64,000 nt of DNA from Medicago truncatula (lineage: Eukaryota; Streptophyta; Magnoliopsida; Fabales; Fabaceae), in the NCBI RefSeq assembly GCF_003473485.1, contig NC_053046.1, forward strand, positions 39,579,832-39,643,831, read 5' to 3'. Below, piece after piece: positions 31,263 to 42,921 of the stretch; position 1 is the stretch's first letter, and every line of letters starts with the position of its first letter. A program made the translations under genes and the position numbers. Under the pieces are notes generated by a model that saw only the letters and a list, made by a program, of their open reading frames with translations, was not told the origin of the DNA and made no database searches.

Positions 31263-31690
31263 ATAAGATTTTGGGTAAGAGTGTGGCGTCTCTCTTGCTT
31301 GTGCGGTTGTTCTAACCTCGATGTTGGCGGTCCCCCGAGCTCCCTTCGATGATCCAACAGTGGTATTAGAGCCCCGGTTCGACGAAGGGTGTGACCAAGA
31401 CAGCCAGTCTGTTTGCGCAGAAACCAGCAACGACGATACAAGCAAGTAAGAGCTTCCTCTTGAAAGGGGTGCATCATGAATAGATGGACTCACACTTGAG
31501 GGGGAGTGTTGTGTGAGTTATATGTCCCACATTGGATAGAAAAGTAAAGGTTGAACATCTTATAAGTAGAGGACCCATTAATCCATTGTCTTAAGGTTTT
31601 GTGTAAGAGTGTGACGTCTCTCTCACTTGTGCGGTTGTTCTAACCTCGATGTGGATGATCTTCCGAGCTCCCCTCGTGACCTACTATATG
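31263..31690 (+). mobile_element. TRIM (miniature LTR retrotransposon), truncated at both outer edges
   Basis: The 5' LTR remnant (about 31263-31359, ending ATCCAACA) is followed by TGGTATTAGAGC (31361-31372), a one-base variant of the TGGTATCAGAGC primer-binding site for initiator tRNA-Met. A polypurine tract TTGAGGGGGAG precedes TGTTGTGTGAGTTATATGTC at 31507, the start of the 3' LTR. The LTRs share GGTTGTTCTAACCTCGATG. The internal region is only about 145 bp and encodes nothing, which defines a TRIM. The outer part of the 5' LTR is missing and the 3' LTR end is diverged. Confidence 0.82.
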
Positions 31691-33841
31691 AACTAAATTG
31701 GAGAAAAAATGATTGTTTGTCGACTAAATTATCGATATTGATTTATTTGGTTGGAAAACGTAGAAGGCCTTTGGATTAAGTGTTTTATTTTTTTGGTAGT
31801 GAGATTAAGTGTATTTTGTTTATGCACATAGATACATACATTCAGAAATCAAATTAAAAACTAAAGATAATATAGATGCCGACTCATAGATGGAACTATT
31901 AATATGGGGAGCCCATAGCAAATACATTGTTGCTATAAAAGTACAATATTATAGCACTATGGAAATAAATATGCATATACTTAGAGCTTAAGAATTCGAG
32001 ATAGTGGAGATATACATGAGTAGGTAATGCCTTGTGTCAATTTTTATGCAATTTGTTTATAAAAACTCCCTTGATAAATAATCATTAAAATTTATACAGC
32101 TGAGTGAAGGGATTGGGTTTCCGGATCATAACATTCAACCTTGTAATTTAGATATTTTAGTTATGACTTGTAGAATTTCTCCAATCTTTTTTATAAGAAA
32201 AAAAAGATTAATAAAACAGATATATTTGATCTATATTATTAACTAAATACATCAACTTTCTTAACCTATTTATCTCATATAAGAAAAGTTCACAAGAGTA
32301 TATTGCATTATATATATATGTTTTGCCTCTCACGCGGTTTGTTAATCAATAACACTTCTCACATCAGTCACAATAATATAAAGTTATGCAAGTGCGCTTA
32401 GAAAAGTGTAATTTAATTTTTGAACAATGAAAAAGTGTCATTAACAAGATAAATTGTGTTTACCCCTTATTTGGGAAAATAAAGGGTAACTTTGTATTAT
32501 TGTGAAAGAGATAACTTTATATTACACTTCTCCAAGAGGTAAACAAGGGGTTGTACGAAAAAAAAAAAAAAAGGGGGGGAAAATATAGAAGCTAAATTGA
32601 TATTTTTTTTTTGTCTGTGAAAGAAAATGCTAAATTGATAATGAGTGTAATTATAGAGCCTATATATTTTCCCCTTCATCTTCTCGGAAGTAAGAGGAAA
32701 GATAAATCTAAATTGATAATCAAAGCTATATTTTGGTGCAAAATGGATGTTTGTCATTTATATGCTAAACTTCGAGTTTTAGACGAAGTGATCTTGATAT
32801 TTTGAAGTTTGTGAAAGGATAAAAAGTTTGATCGATGATTGTTACAATTAAAATTTAATCTCGAATTATCTTAAATTATTTGTTTTTATTTAAATTTATT
32901 AACCACTAAAATTCAATAATTTGACTAGGAATTTTTTTTAAACTTTATATAGTGCGTACATATTTCTTTTGTAGAAAAATCACTAGTTAAAATTTCCCAT
33001 AACTCTAGATTTCTCCACAAGCTTTGGTCACTTGGACCCTCCTCCCTATGAGACTAATATTTGCTCAAATACTTAGGTCACAACTTGAAGCTTTGGTCAT
33101 TTGGACCGTCCCTATTTTTTATATAAATCATCGGAAGTAGGAAAATGGTGTCTACCCCTTATTAGGGAAAATAGTGAGATTCAATAGAAGGTGGCATGTC
33201 TTTAGTAAAAAATAGAAGGTACCATGTTAGAAAATTATGTGAATATTAACTATTATAATCAAATCAAAGCAAAATCATAGAAGTACATGACAACAAAAGA
33301 GCATCTTTTCACGTTGCTTATATCCCCAATTAACATAGTGACCCTAGCTAATTAAAGTGAAAATAAGTTAAAATATACCTACCCATTTCCTATTTTAGTC
33401 ATTTTCTTATATGCCTCATTCTACGAGGCTTTCTCTCAACTTGACACAAGTTGGATCATTGTGCCACACAGCACAAACAAATACCTTTAACCTATACTTC
33501 TTTATCAACAAAACTTTGATATTAAAACAAATTAAATCCTAAAAGCTTAGCCAAATTATGAGTAAAATAATATCATAAAATGCACTTTTGAAAAGACTTG
33601 AAGTTTTAAAGTGTAATTAAGCACCCTAAAAAAGTGTAATAGTAGCTCTAAACAAAGGATTAGTCTCATTATAATTGCCCAAAATAGAGAAGAACAAAAG
33701 GAGGATTTCATTAATATTCACATCTCCATTGACATAATAATCCACTCAATCACCTAAAATAAATACAAACAAAGAAGAAGAAAAATGATGATGAAAAAAG
33801 AAAAACCTAACAACAATTGGTATACTTACACATTTTTTTTT
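31691..33841. other. Gene-free AT-rich stretch
   Basis: No gene recognised on either strand. Some local repetition is present: TCTACCCCTTATTAGGGAAAA near 33153 echoes TTTACCCCTTATTTGGGAAAA near 32459, and AAGCTTTGGTCA(C/T)TTGGACC occurs twice near 33018 and 33092. Poly(A) runs at 32559-32572. Nothing could be delimited. Confidence 0.4.
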
Positions 33842-34156
33842 CTACATCAAAATTGCATATCTCATGCTATCATTTACCATGAGATGATTCATTTCAGAAA
33901 TTTGTGAAAATTCACCACCACTCACCCAAGCACCATCAGAACCATTAACTTGAGGATGAGAAACACATGATAGTATTGATATAGGAGCTTGAAGAATACT
34001 AAACACAATATTCCCCCAACCATGTTGTGATCTTCTTCTCCTTTCATGACCAAATATTTGTACCTCAACAATATTGTTTCCTTGTTGGAACATGTTTTCA
34101 TCAGCCACCTTTGAACTCTTTCTTGTGTTGTTAAGGTTTCTCAAGAGATGCCACAT
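33842..34156 (-). CDS. Small plant-specific protein of unknown function, SMRYAILM C-terminus (104 aa)
   Basis: Intact single-exon frame starting MWHLLRNLNN and ending NDSMRYAILM. The middle holds a basic patch (RRRR near residue 40), the phrase FSILQAPISILSCVSHP and then DGAWVSGGEFSQISEMNHLM. I recall uncharacterised angiosperm proteins with the same W-start and SMRYAIL(M) end, so I take it as real, but I know no function. No signal peptide or transmembrane segment is obvious. The sense-strand leader (34157-34400) contains an A/T homopolymer region. It is isolated, with no gene within 4 kb. Confidence 0.72.
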   Translation of the reverse strand: MWHLLRNLNNTRKSSKVADENMFQQGNNIVEVQIFGHERRRRSQHGWGNIVFSILQAPISILSCVSHPQVNGSDGAWVSGGEFSQISEMNHLMVNDSMRYAILM

Positions 34157-37100
34157 AGCTAGAATTTTTTTGAGTTTAATGGAGAATAAGATTTTGATTT
34201 CTTAAGAGAAAACAAAGGGTTTTTGAAGTTGGAACTTGTAAGTAGAAATTCTTTATCCAAGGCTTTTAATAAGGGTATTTTGGTGGCGGTGTTACCTTGG
34301 TAGCTAGTGCTTGTATTTATCACATAAAGTTTGTTAGTGCATTTTTTTTTTGTTAATATTAAAAAAAAAAAAAAAAAGAGATTGCAACATTTTCTCTTCC
34401 CATTAATCAAATGTGGGGTCCACTGAGCCCAACTTGATGGAAAAGGGGCCTAATTGCATTAAAAGTCTCTTTAAGTCTTTTATCTTTGGAAATTTTGTTT
34501 ACTTACTTTATAGCTTGAGTTTTATTTTCTTCCTCTTTTGTACATCAATTTGATAACTTAGTTTTGTCAAAAGAGAAGATGGAAATTTTAAGGTATTGTA
34601 GCTTTACTCTTTACAGTTCATTTGGCTACAAGTTGAAGAGTTCTTTGTACGTCCTCTAAAACTTTGGATAAAAAAGTTTAGCTATTCATCTTATCAGAAA
34701 GGGAAATGTCCCATAATAATTTGAAGTTCGATCTTGAGATAAATATAATTTGATAAAAAAAATGTTTCATTCAGAAATCAAATTCGGGTTTTCTCAAACA
34801 ATTCGTCATTTGATGGATAATTTTTAGAGATTTCACTATTACCACAATTTAGTTTTTTTTTACTCATTTACAAACAAACTAAAATTGACAAAACTCATTT
34901 ACAAAATTTTGTTTAGCGCACACACACCAAACAACTCAAATATAAAATAATTAACATCTCCATTTCTCTTTTTTTCATTTACTTCAAAACAAGGAGAGGT
35001 GAGTTTTCAAATAATATTGCAATTTGTTAAGTGCATTAGGAGTTAGGACCACTAATTTGAATAACTCCACTAACTCTTCTTCTCTTACTTCATTTCATTT
35101 AAATTTTTCAATTGATATTCTGAACGTAATCGTGGATCATGCAAGTCCACATTTATTTTCAATTGGTAATTTGAAAGATTATGGTTTGACTTCCATTGCA
35201 TAAGTAATGATGATTTAGACTTATGAGACTTCTGGTGGCATCTTGAACATGAACTTATCTTTTGTGGTCTTAAATGAATCCAATGTTGGCCCAACATATA
35301 TGGAGGTCAAAGGCAAATTTTAAGATATTTTAAAATAGAAATTATTTATTAAGTTAATATAATCATTGTGCAGAAAATATTAATTTAAAATATTAATTTT
35401 GAAATTTTTATTAATTTTAATTTTTAAAATAGAAATTATTTATTAAATTAATATAATCATTGTGAAGACAATATTAATTTTGAAATTTTTTATTAATTTT
35501 AATTTTAAAAAAGTAGAATATGAGGTCTTTTTAATGACTAAAGAATTTATATTTTAAAAATAGTAGAATATGAATTTATATTTTTTGGACAATAGTTTTT
35601 TATGGCCTTACCTTACCCCTTATGTTGGCCTTCATTGAATTATACAACTCATAGCATTAGTTGTTTGTTACAAACAATTCATAAGCTTCTCCATGGGTCA
35701 AAACAAGTTGACTTTTTTTTTGACAGCTCAAAACTAGTTGACTTAGAACTAGAAGACATTGCATACTAATTATTTGGCTTAAATTATAATTAAGCTTAAA
35801 GTACACATTATGCACATTAATTAATTAAACGTGCAATTTTATCTACATGTTGGTTTTCCACTAGTTGATAAGACTTTATTTAGTGGAGCAACAGTACTTT
35901 CATTGACATATGACCACAACTTGTGTATTACATTTTTGGAATGGTGTATTGACTCTAGATTTGTGTGACAACCCAATTTTTTTTGCAGTATTTTAATTAA
36001 TGAATTTATCTTCTCATAAATGGCTAATGTCTATCTATGGAAAAGGGGGAGGATTTGGCAACACTACTCTCTTTGAAACATTCTATTTATTATTAGAAAA
36101 TTTATAGGTAAATTTTAGGGTAGGGGTTAGTTTTTAAGTGGAAGAGATTTTTTTAATGAAGAAAAAAGAAGTTTATATTAGGTTAAAATTCATTCTCTAG
36201 TACAAAATATGATAGGTTGATGCCGAATACAGGATAAGATCAAAGTTTATAAAGGAGAAAATATTATGAGAGCACATCAAACATCAAAATAAAGAAACAT
36301 GTAAACTCTTAAAGAATAAAGGATTCTAGTGTATCATTACCAATTTAATGCATCTTAGACAAACCACGACCAAAGCTCCAGCAACAAAGACAAAGAACTC
36401 ATAAAGAAGAATAACAAAACATCCACCAAAGGACGAACTTCAGATGAGATAACCAATTAAATTGATCAAGAATTGAATAAAAAATTAACACCTTAAGATC
36501 CCACTCCATGTCACTAACGAGCTGCCGAACAAGCGAAGACAATGTGAAGAATGAGTCGTCTGATTTTGAACAACTTAGATTAAGATTCTTTGCATTCACA
36601 CCATTGACATCTTCACATAGTTCGATCTTTAGTCAAAAAAACTTAGATTTTGAACACAATAAATCAAGTTTTAAAAGTCTTAATAAGTTTGCTTGAAGTA
36701 TGAGTCGTCTGATTTTGATTGGTTAATGCTGATTGTGCAAATGCAGGACATTCCTAATCGTTGCAAGTTTGTTTTTCTTATCTACTATATGAATATCAGT
36801 CATGGACGGTTATGATTCACTTGTGAAATTCTAATTCAAATCCAAATCCAACCTAATGATTAATCACGCCACCCAACTCTAATAAGATGAGTAGCTAAAC
36901 CTTTTTGTCCAAAGCTTTAGAGGACGTACAAAGGACCCTTCAACTTGTCCAAACCTTTTTGTCCCTTGAGAATAGGAGGGTTAGCCAAAAAAACCTTACA
37001 AATTGATGCACCCATAACCAACTAAGTCCCAAGTAAAATTTCACTTGAAGAATTATGGTTTACAATTTTGATCACACTCATCGGAAAACTTGTACATATT

Positions 37101-37588
37101 GGAAATATATTTTGTGGGGTTGAACTCAAATGAAAAAAAAGGGATAAAATAGGAATTATTTATGCTTTGTAGGGGTGAAGGCATGAATGTAGGTGTATAG
37201 GGTAAAATTTCCCCAAATACGACTGGGTCAGAGGAGACACTATAGAACAGGCCTATCAGCCATGACCGAAGAATTTCAGTCGGGCCTTTTTACATTATTC
37301 AATCAGATTACAACTTTTTAAGAAAATTGCTCTTCTCCATTCCAAATTGCTCATTCTCTGAAAAATGTCCAACATAAGTTAATTTACGCTCGACTTTTTA
37401 CGTTAGACATTTTTCAGCATCACAGAGGCACTTTTAAGATCGATGAATGAGAAAAGAAAAAAAAGGGAGAAGAGCAATTTTCACTTTCTAATTATCTTTT
37501 ACCAGTAGTTTGTTTTCTTTACTAAGTTAAGAGAAGAACTTTCTTTATATGGTAGGACTAATCTTTTCAAGCAATGAAATTCGAATGA
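34157..37588. other. Upstream region of the SMRYAILM gene and gene-free DNA
   Basis: The first few hundred bases should hold the promoter of the minus-strand gene. A tandem repeat lies at about 35332-35520 (see separate entry). I recognise no other gene; the short open frames at 35085-35297 and 36399-36696 look like chance. Confidence 0.4.
35332..35515. repeat. AT-rich tandem duplication, 94-bp period
   Basis: AAAATAGAAATTATTTATTA at 35332 recurs at 35426, each followed by AATATAATCATTGTG. Further partial units follow (AGTAGAATATGA at about 35512 and 35564). Confidence 0.8.
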
Positions 37589-37596
37589 ATTTTGAC

Positions 37597-38252
37597 TAGG
37601 GGTGTTCACGGTGCAGTTTAGTTCGGTTTTGAGCATAAAAGTCATTCAAACCGCGAGATAAAAAATCATGCGGTTTAGTTTGGTTCGGTTGATTTTTAAA
37701 AAGTCCTCCAAACCAAACCAAACCAATGCGGCTTGGATTGGTTCGGTTTGTGCGGTTTATCGCGAGATAAAAAAAATATTACATTAACTCTAATATTGCC
37801 AACTTGTTACAAAATAAACATAGGAGTTCTAGCCAGATTAAAACCAAACAAAACTTATAACAAAATAGGTAAAATTAAGAAGAAACATAAGCGTGAAACA
37901 AATTATTGGGAAGAAAAGAAAATAAATTCATCATTGGAAATGAATTAAAGGAGATGAAAAAGAATTAGAATCGAACGTGATGGTGCAACAATGGAAAAAT
38001 CGAATTAAAAGAGATTATTCTTAGGCTATGTAATTGGGCTAGTACAAGTTTAAGTAATATTTCTTATTCTTGCGGTTTGGTTTGGTTTGGTTCGGTTGCT
38101 GAGATACAAACCGCAAATCAAACCGAACCTCACGGTTCAGTGCAAAAGTCATCCAAATTCATCTAAACCAAGTGCGATTTTTTGCGGTTTCGATTTGGAT
38201 TAGTTTGGTTTACGATTTTTCTGTTGAGTTGATTTGGTTTTGAACACCCCTA
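37597..38252. mobile_element. hAT-type non-autonomous element with 8-bp TSD
   Basis: 656 bp, TAGGGGTGTTCACGG at the left and TTTTGAACACCCCTA at the right, with an exact 8-bp duplication ATTTTGAC at 37589-37596 and 38253-38260. Both ends hold many copies of GGTTTGGTTCGG-like wording (subterminal repeats typical of hAT transposase-binding regions). The interior of about 250 bp is AT-rich and non-coding. Confidence 0.87.
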
Positions 38253-38260
38253 ATTTTGAC

Positions 38261-38639
38261 CAATAAAAATTTGTTGTGATTATACACCGACTATAACAGT
38301 TAAATATCACGTCAATAAATTATATCATCTCAAAGTAAATTTTAGACAAAATTGAGAGGCTTCAAAATCGGGAGATGGACTACCAAATTCAAAAAGAAAA
38401 ACATAAAGTGCGACAATTGCTAAAAACAACGTGAAAGGCAAAAATCACAAAATCATGATATTTGGTGAGTTTAAAGTGCAATTAAGCCTCAATTTAAGTA
38501 GACCTTTAGCTTTTGACTGTGTTTCATTGAAATTAATAATCACATAAGGAAGCTATTGTTTCTTCAAGAAGTCCTTGGAACATTGTTTTATACTTGTCCA
38601 TCATGTGTTTTTGGATGGTAGTGTGAGGACGTTTCAATT
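38261..38639. other. Gene-free stretch beside the decayed PMD gene
   Basis: No coding sequence recognised. It may include the eroded 3' part of the minus-strand PMD pseudogene. Confidence 0.35.
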
Positions 38640-39560
38640 GCAGTAGTGAGTTAGCAATCAATTTCTTGAGGTTTCATCACTTTTCCTTGACAAAGTTTTC
38701 ACACCAGATTTCCTCATATGTGTGTAAAAGCATAGCAAAATATGTGTTAGTCATGCCAATACTACTAAAGAAAATGTTAAAGCATAGAAAAATATCTCAT
38801 TTTGGCATGATCACAAGCACAACAGACACTCATAAATGCATATATGTCATCGTTGCAACCTAATGTCGATTGCTTCCACCACCTTGCATAACGCTTGGTA
38901 ACATCTGCCTCAAATAATCTTGGTGGAAAATACAAATTTTTATCAAATATGAGACTGCGGTAGTTTTTCTAAGCAATTGATTTAGTCTCATTTAACCTAA
39001 GCACATAACTTGGAACATCTTGATCAATTCTAAATTACATAGCATCTCTATGTGGTAGATATTGTTCAATAGAGTCAAATCCAATTAGCTAGGAAACTCT
39101 CAAGCATGTAACAAATAACATCATTATGAAACAAAGAATTTTTCACCAAGTAGCAAGAAAAAACAAAAATGGACAACCAAGTAACAAGGAACGTTTCATG
39201 CTGAATTTCACTTTCAGTATTAAAGAAAATATCCAAGGTTCTTGTCTTGCAAGTATCAATTTCTTTTCCACCTCTCTCATTTCTTGGTCTTCAACTGTGG
39301 TGAAAACAGGATCATCAAGTATAGGATAAGTGGATAACCCCCAAAACCATGATATCTTCAAAAGTGATTGTTGCTACACCAAGTGGAAACACAAATGTAT
39401 TGGTCTTACAACACCATTTCTCAACAACCCTAAATAACAAGTTATGATTTTTATGTATGTAGCATTTAGTACTCATTATATTAATGTTCAAACTCATTGA
39501 GTTAAGTTTTAAACTCTTTGAGGGTAGTAAGTTCATGAATTGAGTTTGCACTATCCTTCA
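38640..39560 (-). pseudogene. Plant mobile domain (PMD) gene remnant, second and unrelated copy
   Basis: The minus strand carries, in shifting frames, LLFRVVEKWCCKTNTFVFPLG, ATITFEDIMVLG, DDPVFTTVEDQEMREVEKKL, then DQDVPSYVLRLNETKSIA and LYFPPRLFEADVTKRYARWW. This is the canonical order of the aminotransferase-like PMD family, here from the N-terminal WxxETxTFxxPxGE region onward. Multiple stops and frameshifts make it dead. Unlike the PMD cargo at 11.2-11.9 kb it is AT-rich and no flanking inverted repeats were found. Confidence 0.75.
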
Positions 39561-39850
39561 AAAAGCTCAATTTTTTACTAAGAAACTGTGAGGGGGTTAA
39601 AGCTTGAAACGACACTACCAAGGTTGAGACATTTATTTTTTCTTAAAAAAATTGTTGGTTTCACAACTTAAGCAAATGTTCAGGAGGCGAAATTGTTTAT
39701 AATAGTAGTAACTAGTAAGCATGTTTTGGGAAATTTCATTTCGCAAAAGCGTTAGTCTTGCACATGAAGGTGAAATGCGTGCAGAAAAGTGAGTATCTCT
39801 GAGTTATCTATTTTTGTCTTTGTAACATATATCTAAAGTGCATGTAGATA
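39561..39850. other. Gene-free spacer
   Basis: No features recognised. Confidence 0.35.
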
Positions 39851-39866
39851 GATAAAGGGCGTACAA

Positions 39867-40004
39867 GTCCCTTTGAGCTTAACTCACTTGATAAGGGATA
39901 ATGTATATTTATGGAGGTGTGACTGAGGTTCGAACCACAGACACCCTACTTATTCACCTTTAAGGTGAATTTCTTTAACCATTGAACTACTTGACAAAAA
40001 AAAT
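39867..40004 (-). mobile_element. tRNA-derived SINE with 16-bp TSD
   Basis: On the minus strand the unit starts with a T-run and TGTCAAGTAGTTCAATGG (A-box-like), then GTGGTTCGAACCTCAG (B box) and ends near GTGAGTTAAGCTCAAAGG. The 16-bp duplication GATAAAGGGCGTACAA / GATAAAGGGCATACAA (39851-39866 and 40005-40020, one mismatch) shows target-primed insertion. It belongs to the same family as 30694-30823. Confidence 0.82.
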
Positions 40005-40020
40005 GATAAAGGGCATACAA

Positions 40021-40465
40021 AAATAATTTTTCCTCTTTTTAAGTAAACATGAAAGGAGAAAAAATTATTTTTTGTACACTCTTTATCTATTATTCTACTC
40101 CAAGAAAGAAATAGAAATGAAGAAAGTGAAGTGATAGAAAGAGAAAGATAATCCTTAAAAAATGGAAGAGAAAGATAAAGAAAAAAAAATTGAGCCCATG
40201 AATAGATGTAGGAAAAGCTAAGGTGTTACACATATAAGAGTTGATAAAAGGAGACCCAACCATTCTTTAAAAAAAAAAACGGGAGAGCCAAACATATAAT
40301 GTGTTACTCGAGGGGTGTATATGCATTGGTCTACCCAAAAAATGGTAAACCCATCTTAAAAAACCTAAAATTAATGTATTTCGAGTAAAATCAACTCAAA
40401 TACCCTACTTAGCTAACAATGTTAACATTTTTATTTTAACATGAAAGACAAAGAATACTAAAGAT
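40021..40465. other. Gene-free spacer
   Basis: Purine-rich AT DNA without recognisable features. Confidence 0.35.
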
Positions 40466-41435
40466 TTTTTTTTAACACGCCAAAATGAGATATATAAATA
40501 AATAGAAGTTTTGCTCCCTAGCACAAGATATGTCCAAAGAAGCAAAACAAGGTTACATCAAAGAGTCTAAGAATCAAAAAATAAATAAGAAAAGTACAAC
40601 AGACAATCCCCAAACACACAAGGGGTTGCTGCCACCACATATATGAAAGCCAAAAGGAAAGCAAACATTTTTAACTTTCAACCACCGAAGAGATGTGATC
40701 TTAACCTTTTCCAGAAGCTGCACAGTCGTGTTGGTCTTGTTAGCAAAGAGTCTATGGTTCCTTTCATTCCAAAGAACCCAAATGCAACAAAGCCAAATCA
40801 AATGTAAGAAGGACCGGCGCGGAACATAACCACGTGAAGATAAAACAAATTGAGCAAAATGATCTGTAGATTGTTGAGGATCCACTGAATACACACCCAA
40901 CCAAGACTTAACAAGCTGCCATAGGTTGCCGAAAAAAGGACAATGGATTATAATATGTTCTAAAGTTTCACTTTGGCCACTACCTGATACACACAATAGG
41001 TTGTTATTTGATAATGCCTCGTCGCACCAAGTTGTCTTTTGTCGGCCATCTATTGCGGAAGAGACGCCACACACAAATAGAAACTTTCAAAGGAACATTT
41101 TTATGTCAGGGGGCCTCCAAGGTAACGGTATGAGTAGGTATCTCCTGCCTCATGAGCATTTGATACGCACCACGGACTGTAAAGCTATCACATGAATTTC
41201 TTTGCCAAAGCCATACATCGAAAGTTGATTCCTGCAAGGTAACGTTAGAAAGCAAGTACCTAATCTCCACCACTAAATCCTCGTCCCAAGCTAACAAACG
41301 ACGTCTCCACCTCCACGCCTCCCCATCTTCACCCCAACCTAAGGCGTGCATTGCGTCCACCGTCAGATTTTGATGAATCGATAAATCAAACAACCGCCTA
41401 TACCTCTCCACAAGAGTACCAAAGATTTTGATCAT
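40466..41435 (-). pseudogene. LINE retrotransposon 3' portion (RT C-terminus and zf-RVT domain)
   Basis: The minus strand reads LFDLSIHQNLTVDAMHALGW, WRRRLLAWDEDLVVEIRYLL, HKNVPLKVSICVWRLFRNRW, HIIIHCPFFGNLWQLVKSWL and LIWLCCIWVLWNERNHRLF. This is the C-terminal and zinc-binding region of plant non-LTR reverse transcriptases. A stop after LEAP and a frameshift after RRGII break it. A 3' A-run lies at about 40474-40466 on this strand, and the 5' end is truncated near 41440, as is normal for LINEs. No target duplication was identified. Confidence 0.8.
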
Positions 41436-42921
41436 AAATTAAGTCTCATTTCCAAAATTGACACAAAACATCTTATATATTGAAAATCAAAACATGCTAA
41501 AGTTATATATTAAGATGTTACACTTTTTTGTTATTATGATGGTATTGCAATTTTATTTGATGCAATAGTTTGTCGCAAATATTTTATGATGAAGCTTTAT
41601 ATTTGATATTATCATTTATTATTTTGTGACACTAAAATATAGTGAAAATAGATTACACGATTTTTTAAGAAAATAAAAAACTTATGTAATTTTTATGGAA
41701 AAAAAAAATACAATGACTTATCATTTAGTCATTTAATATTAACAACAAAAAAAGAAAACTAATTTGGATAATTCACTACACAACCCAAACAAAAAATTAA
41801 TGGGTTTGCCAAATCTAGTTCATCAGTTTTTTTTTGTGTTAGACGGGGTTTGAATCCAGACCTTGCATATTTTATGCATTGTTTTTACCAATCGAATTAA
41901 GCTCACGAGGACTAGTTCACAGTTTAATTGATGATTATTTACCTCATCAAAATAAAAGTACCATATATGTTCGGGTATTGAGTTTGGCCAAATCAAACCA
42001 AACAGACCATGTACACTCTAAGTTATTCCGATCTTAAATATAAACAAAAATAATAAAAAAAAAAATCCGATCTTAAATATAAAAAAAATAGAGGTATCTC
42101 TAGTTAAAAAATTGAATGAGATATCGTTTATATTAGAGCCGGGGAAGATGATTTATTTGAAAAAAACGAAAACACAAATCCGTGTTCGGAGACGAAAATT
42201 GAACAACAGCAGCTGCAGCTGCAGCACAAACTTCTTCAGCTCCACCTTGTAATAATCTTCTCTTACCCTTCTTATACTTCTCAAATTATTTTCTCTATAT
42301 TTCTTTATATATTTATCTTCTTCTGGGTTGTTTTGTTTTGTTTTGTACTCTTCTTTAATTTCATTGTCTTTCATTCTATTAATTAACTTCAGAATAAAAA
42401 TAAATACTTTTCAGCTCCACGTTACTTTTAATTTGATTAAAGATTATCAATTTTAAAGACTATGTTGAAGTATATAAATTATTTGCTACCTGGAATTTTG
42501 TTGGATATCCTGAATATATAAGAAATGACATGTCATTAAATGATTAGATGTCGGGTACCGTAGAACAAACTTTAGAGTACAGTAGTGGCGGCGGCGGCGG
42601 TTTTAACCATGTCACGAATCATAATTCTTAATATTATGGAAAATAAGGTCAAATGTGATTGATGCGGCCTCAATTATGGTTTCGACAACTTAAAACCCTA
42701 ATATTGTGGCCCCGATTGCAGTTGCAGACCTTTATTTAAAACCCTGCGTGACGTCTTTAGCGGTAAAAATTGGTGATTTACTCACTAAAAATATTTTGTC
42801 ACAGTACCCTCAAGCCTATGTTCATGAAATGTTTGTTGAAAGTCCAAAGTAAGTAAGTAGGTACCTTTGTTTGTTTCAGATTCCATTTGTGTAGACACTT
42901 ACTTGAATTCTGCTGGCATAG
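41436..42921. other. Intergenic region and possible 5' leader of the DnaJ zinc-finger gene
   Basis: At 41840-41912 there is a partial SINE-like B box (GGGGTTTGAATCC) with the tail TTAAGCTCACGAGGAC. CAGCAGCTGCAGCTGCAGC at 42208-42226 and the CT-rich DNA after it look like an untranslated leader. A splice-acceptor-like sequence ending GGCATAG lies directly before the ATG at 42922, so the DnaJ gene may have a leader intron beginning near 42250. This is inference. 42590-42730 has GGCGGCGGCGG and CTAATATTGTGGCCCCG phrases of unknown meaning. Confidence 0.35.

Noticed and set aside
32497-32805. Short open frames of 64-86 codons on both strands
   Set aside because: They arise in AT-rich DNA next to an A-run, lack any recognisable motif and overlap each other.
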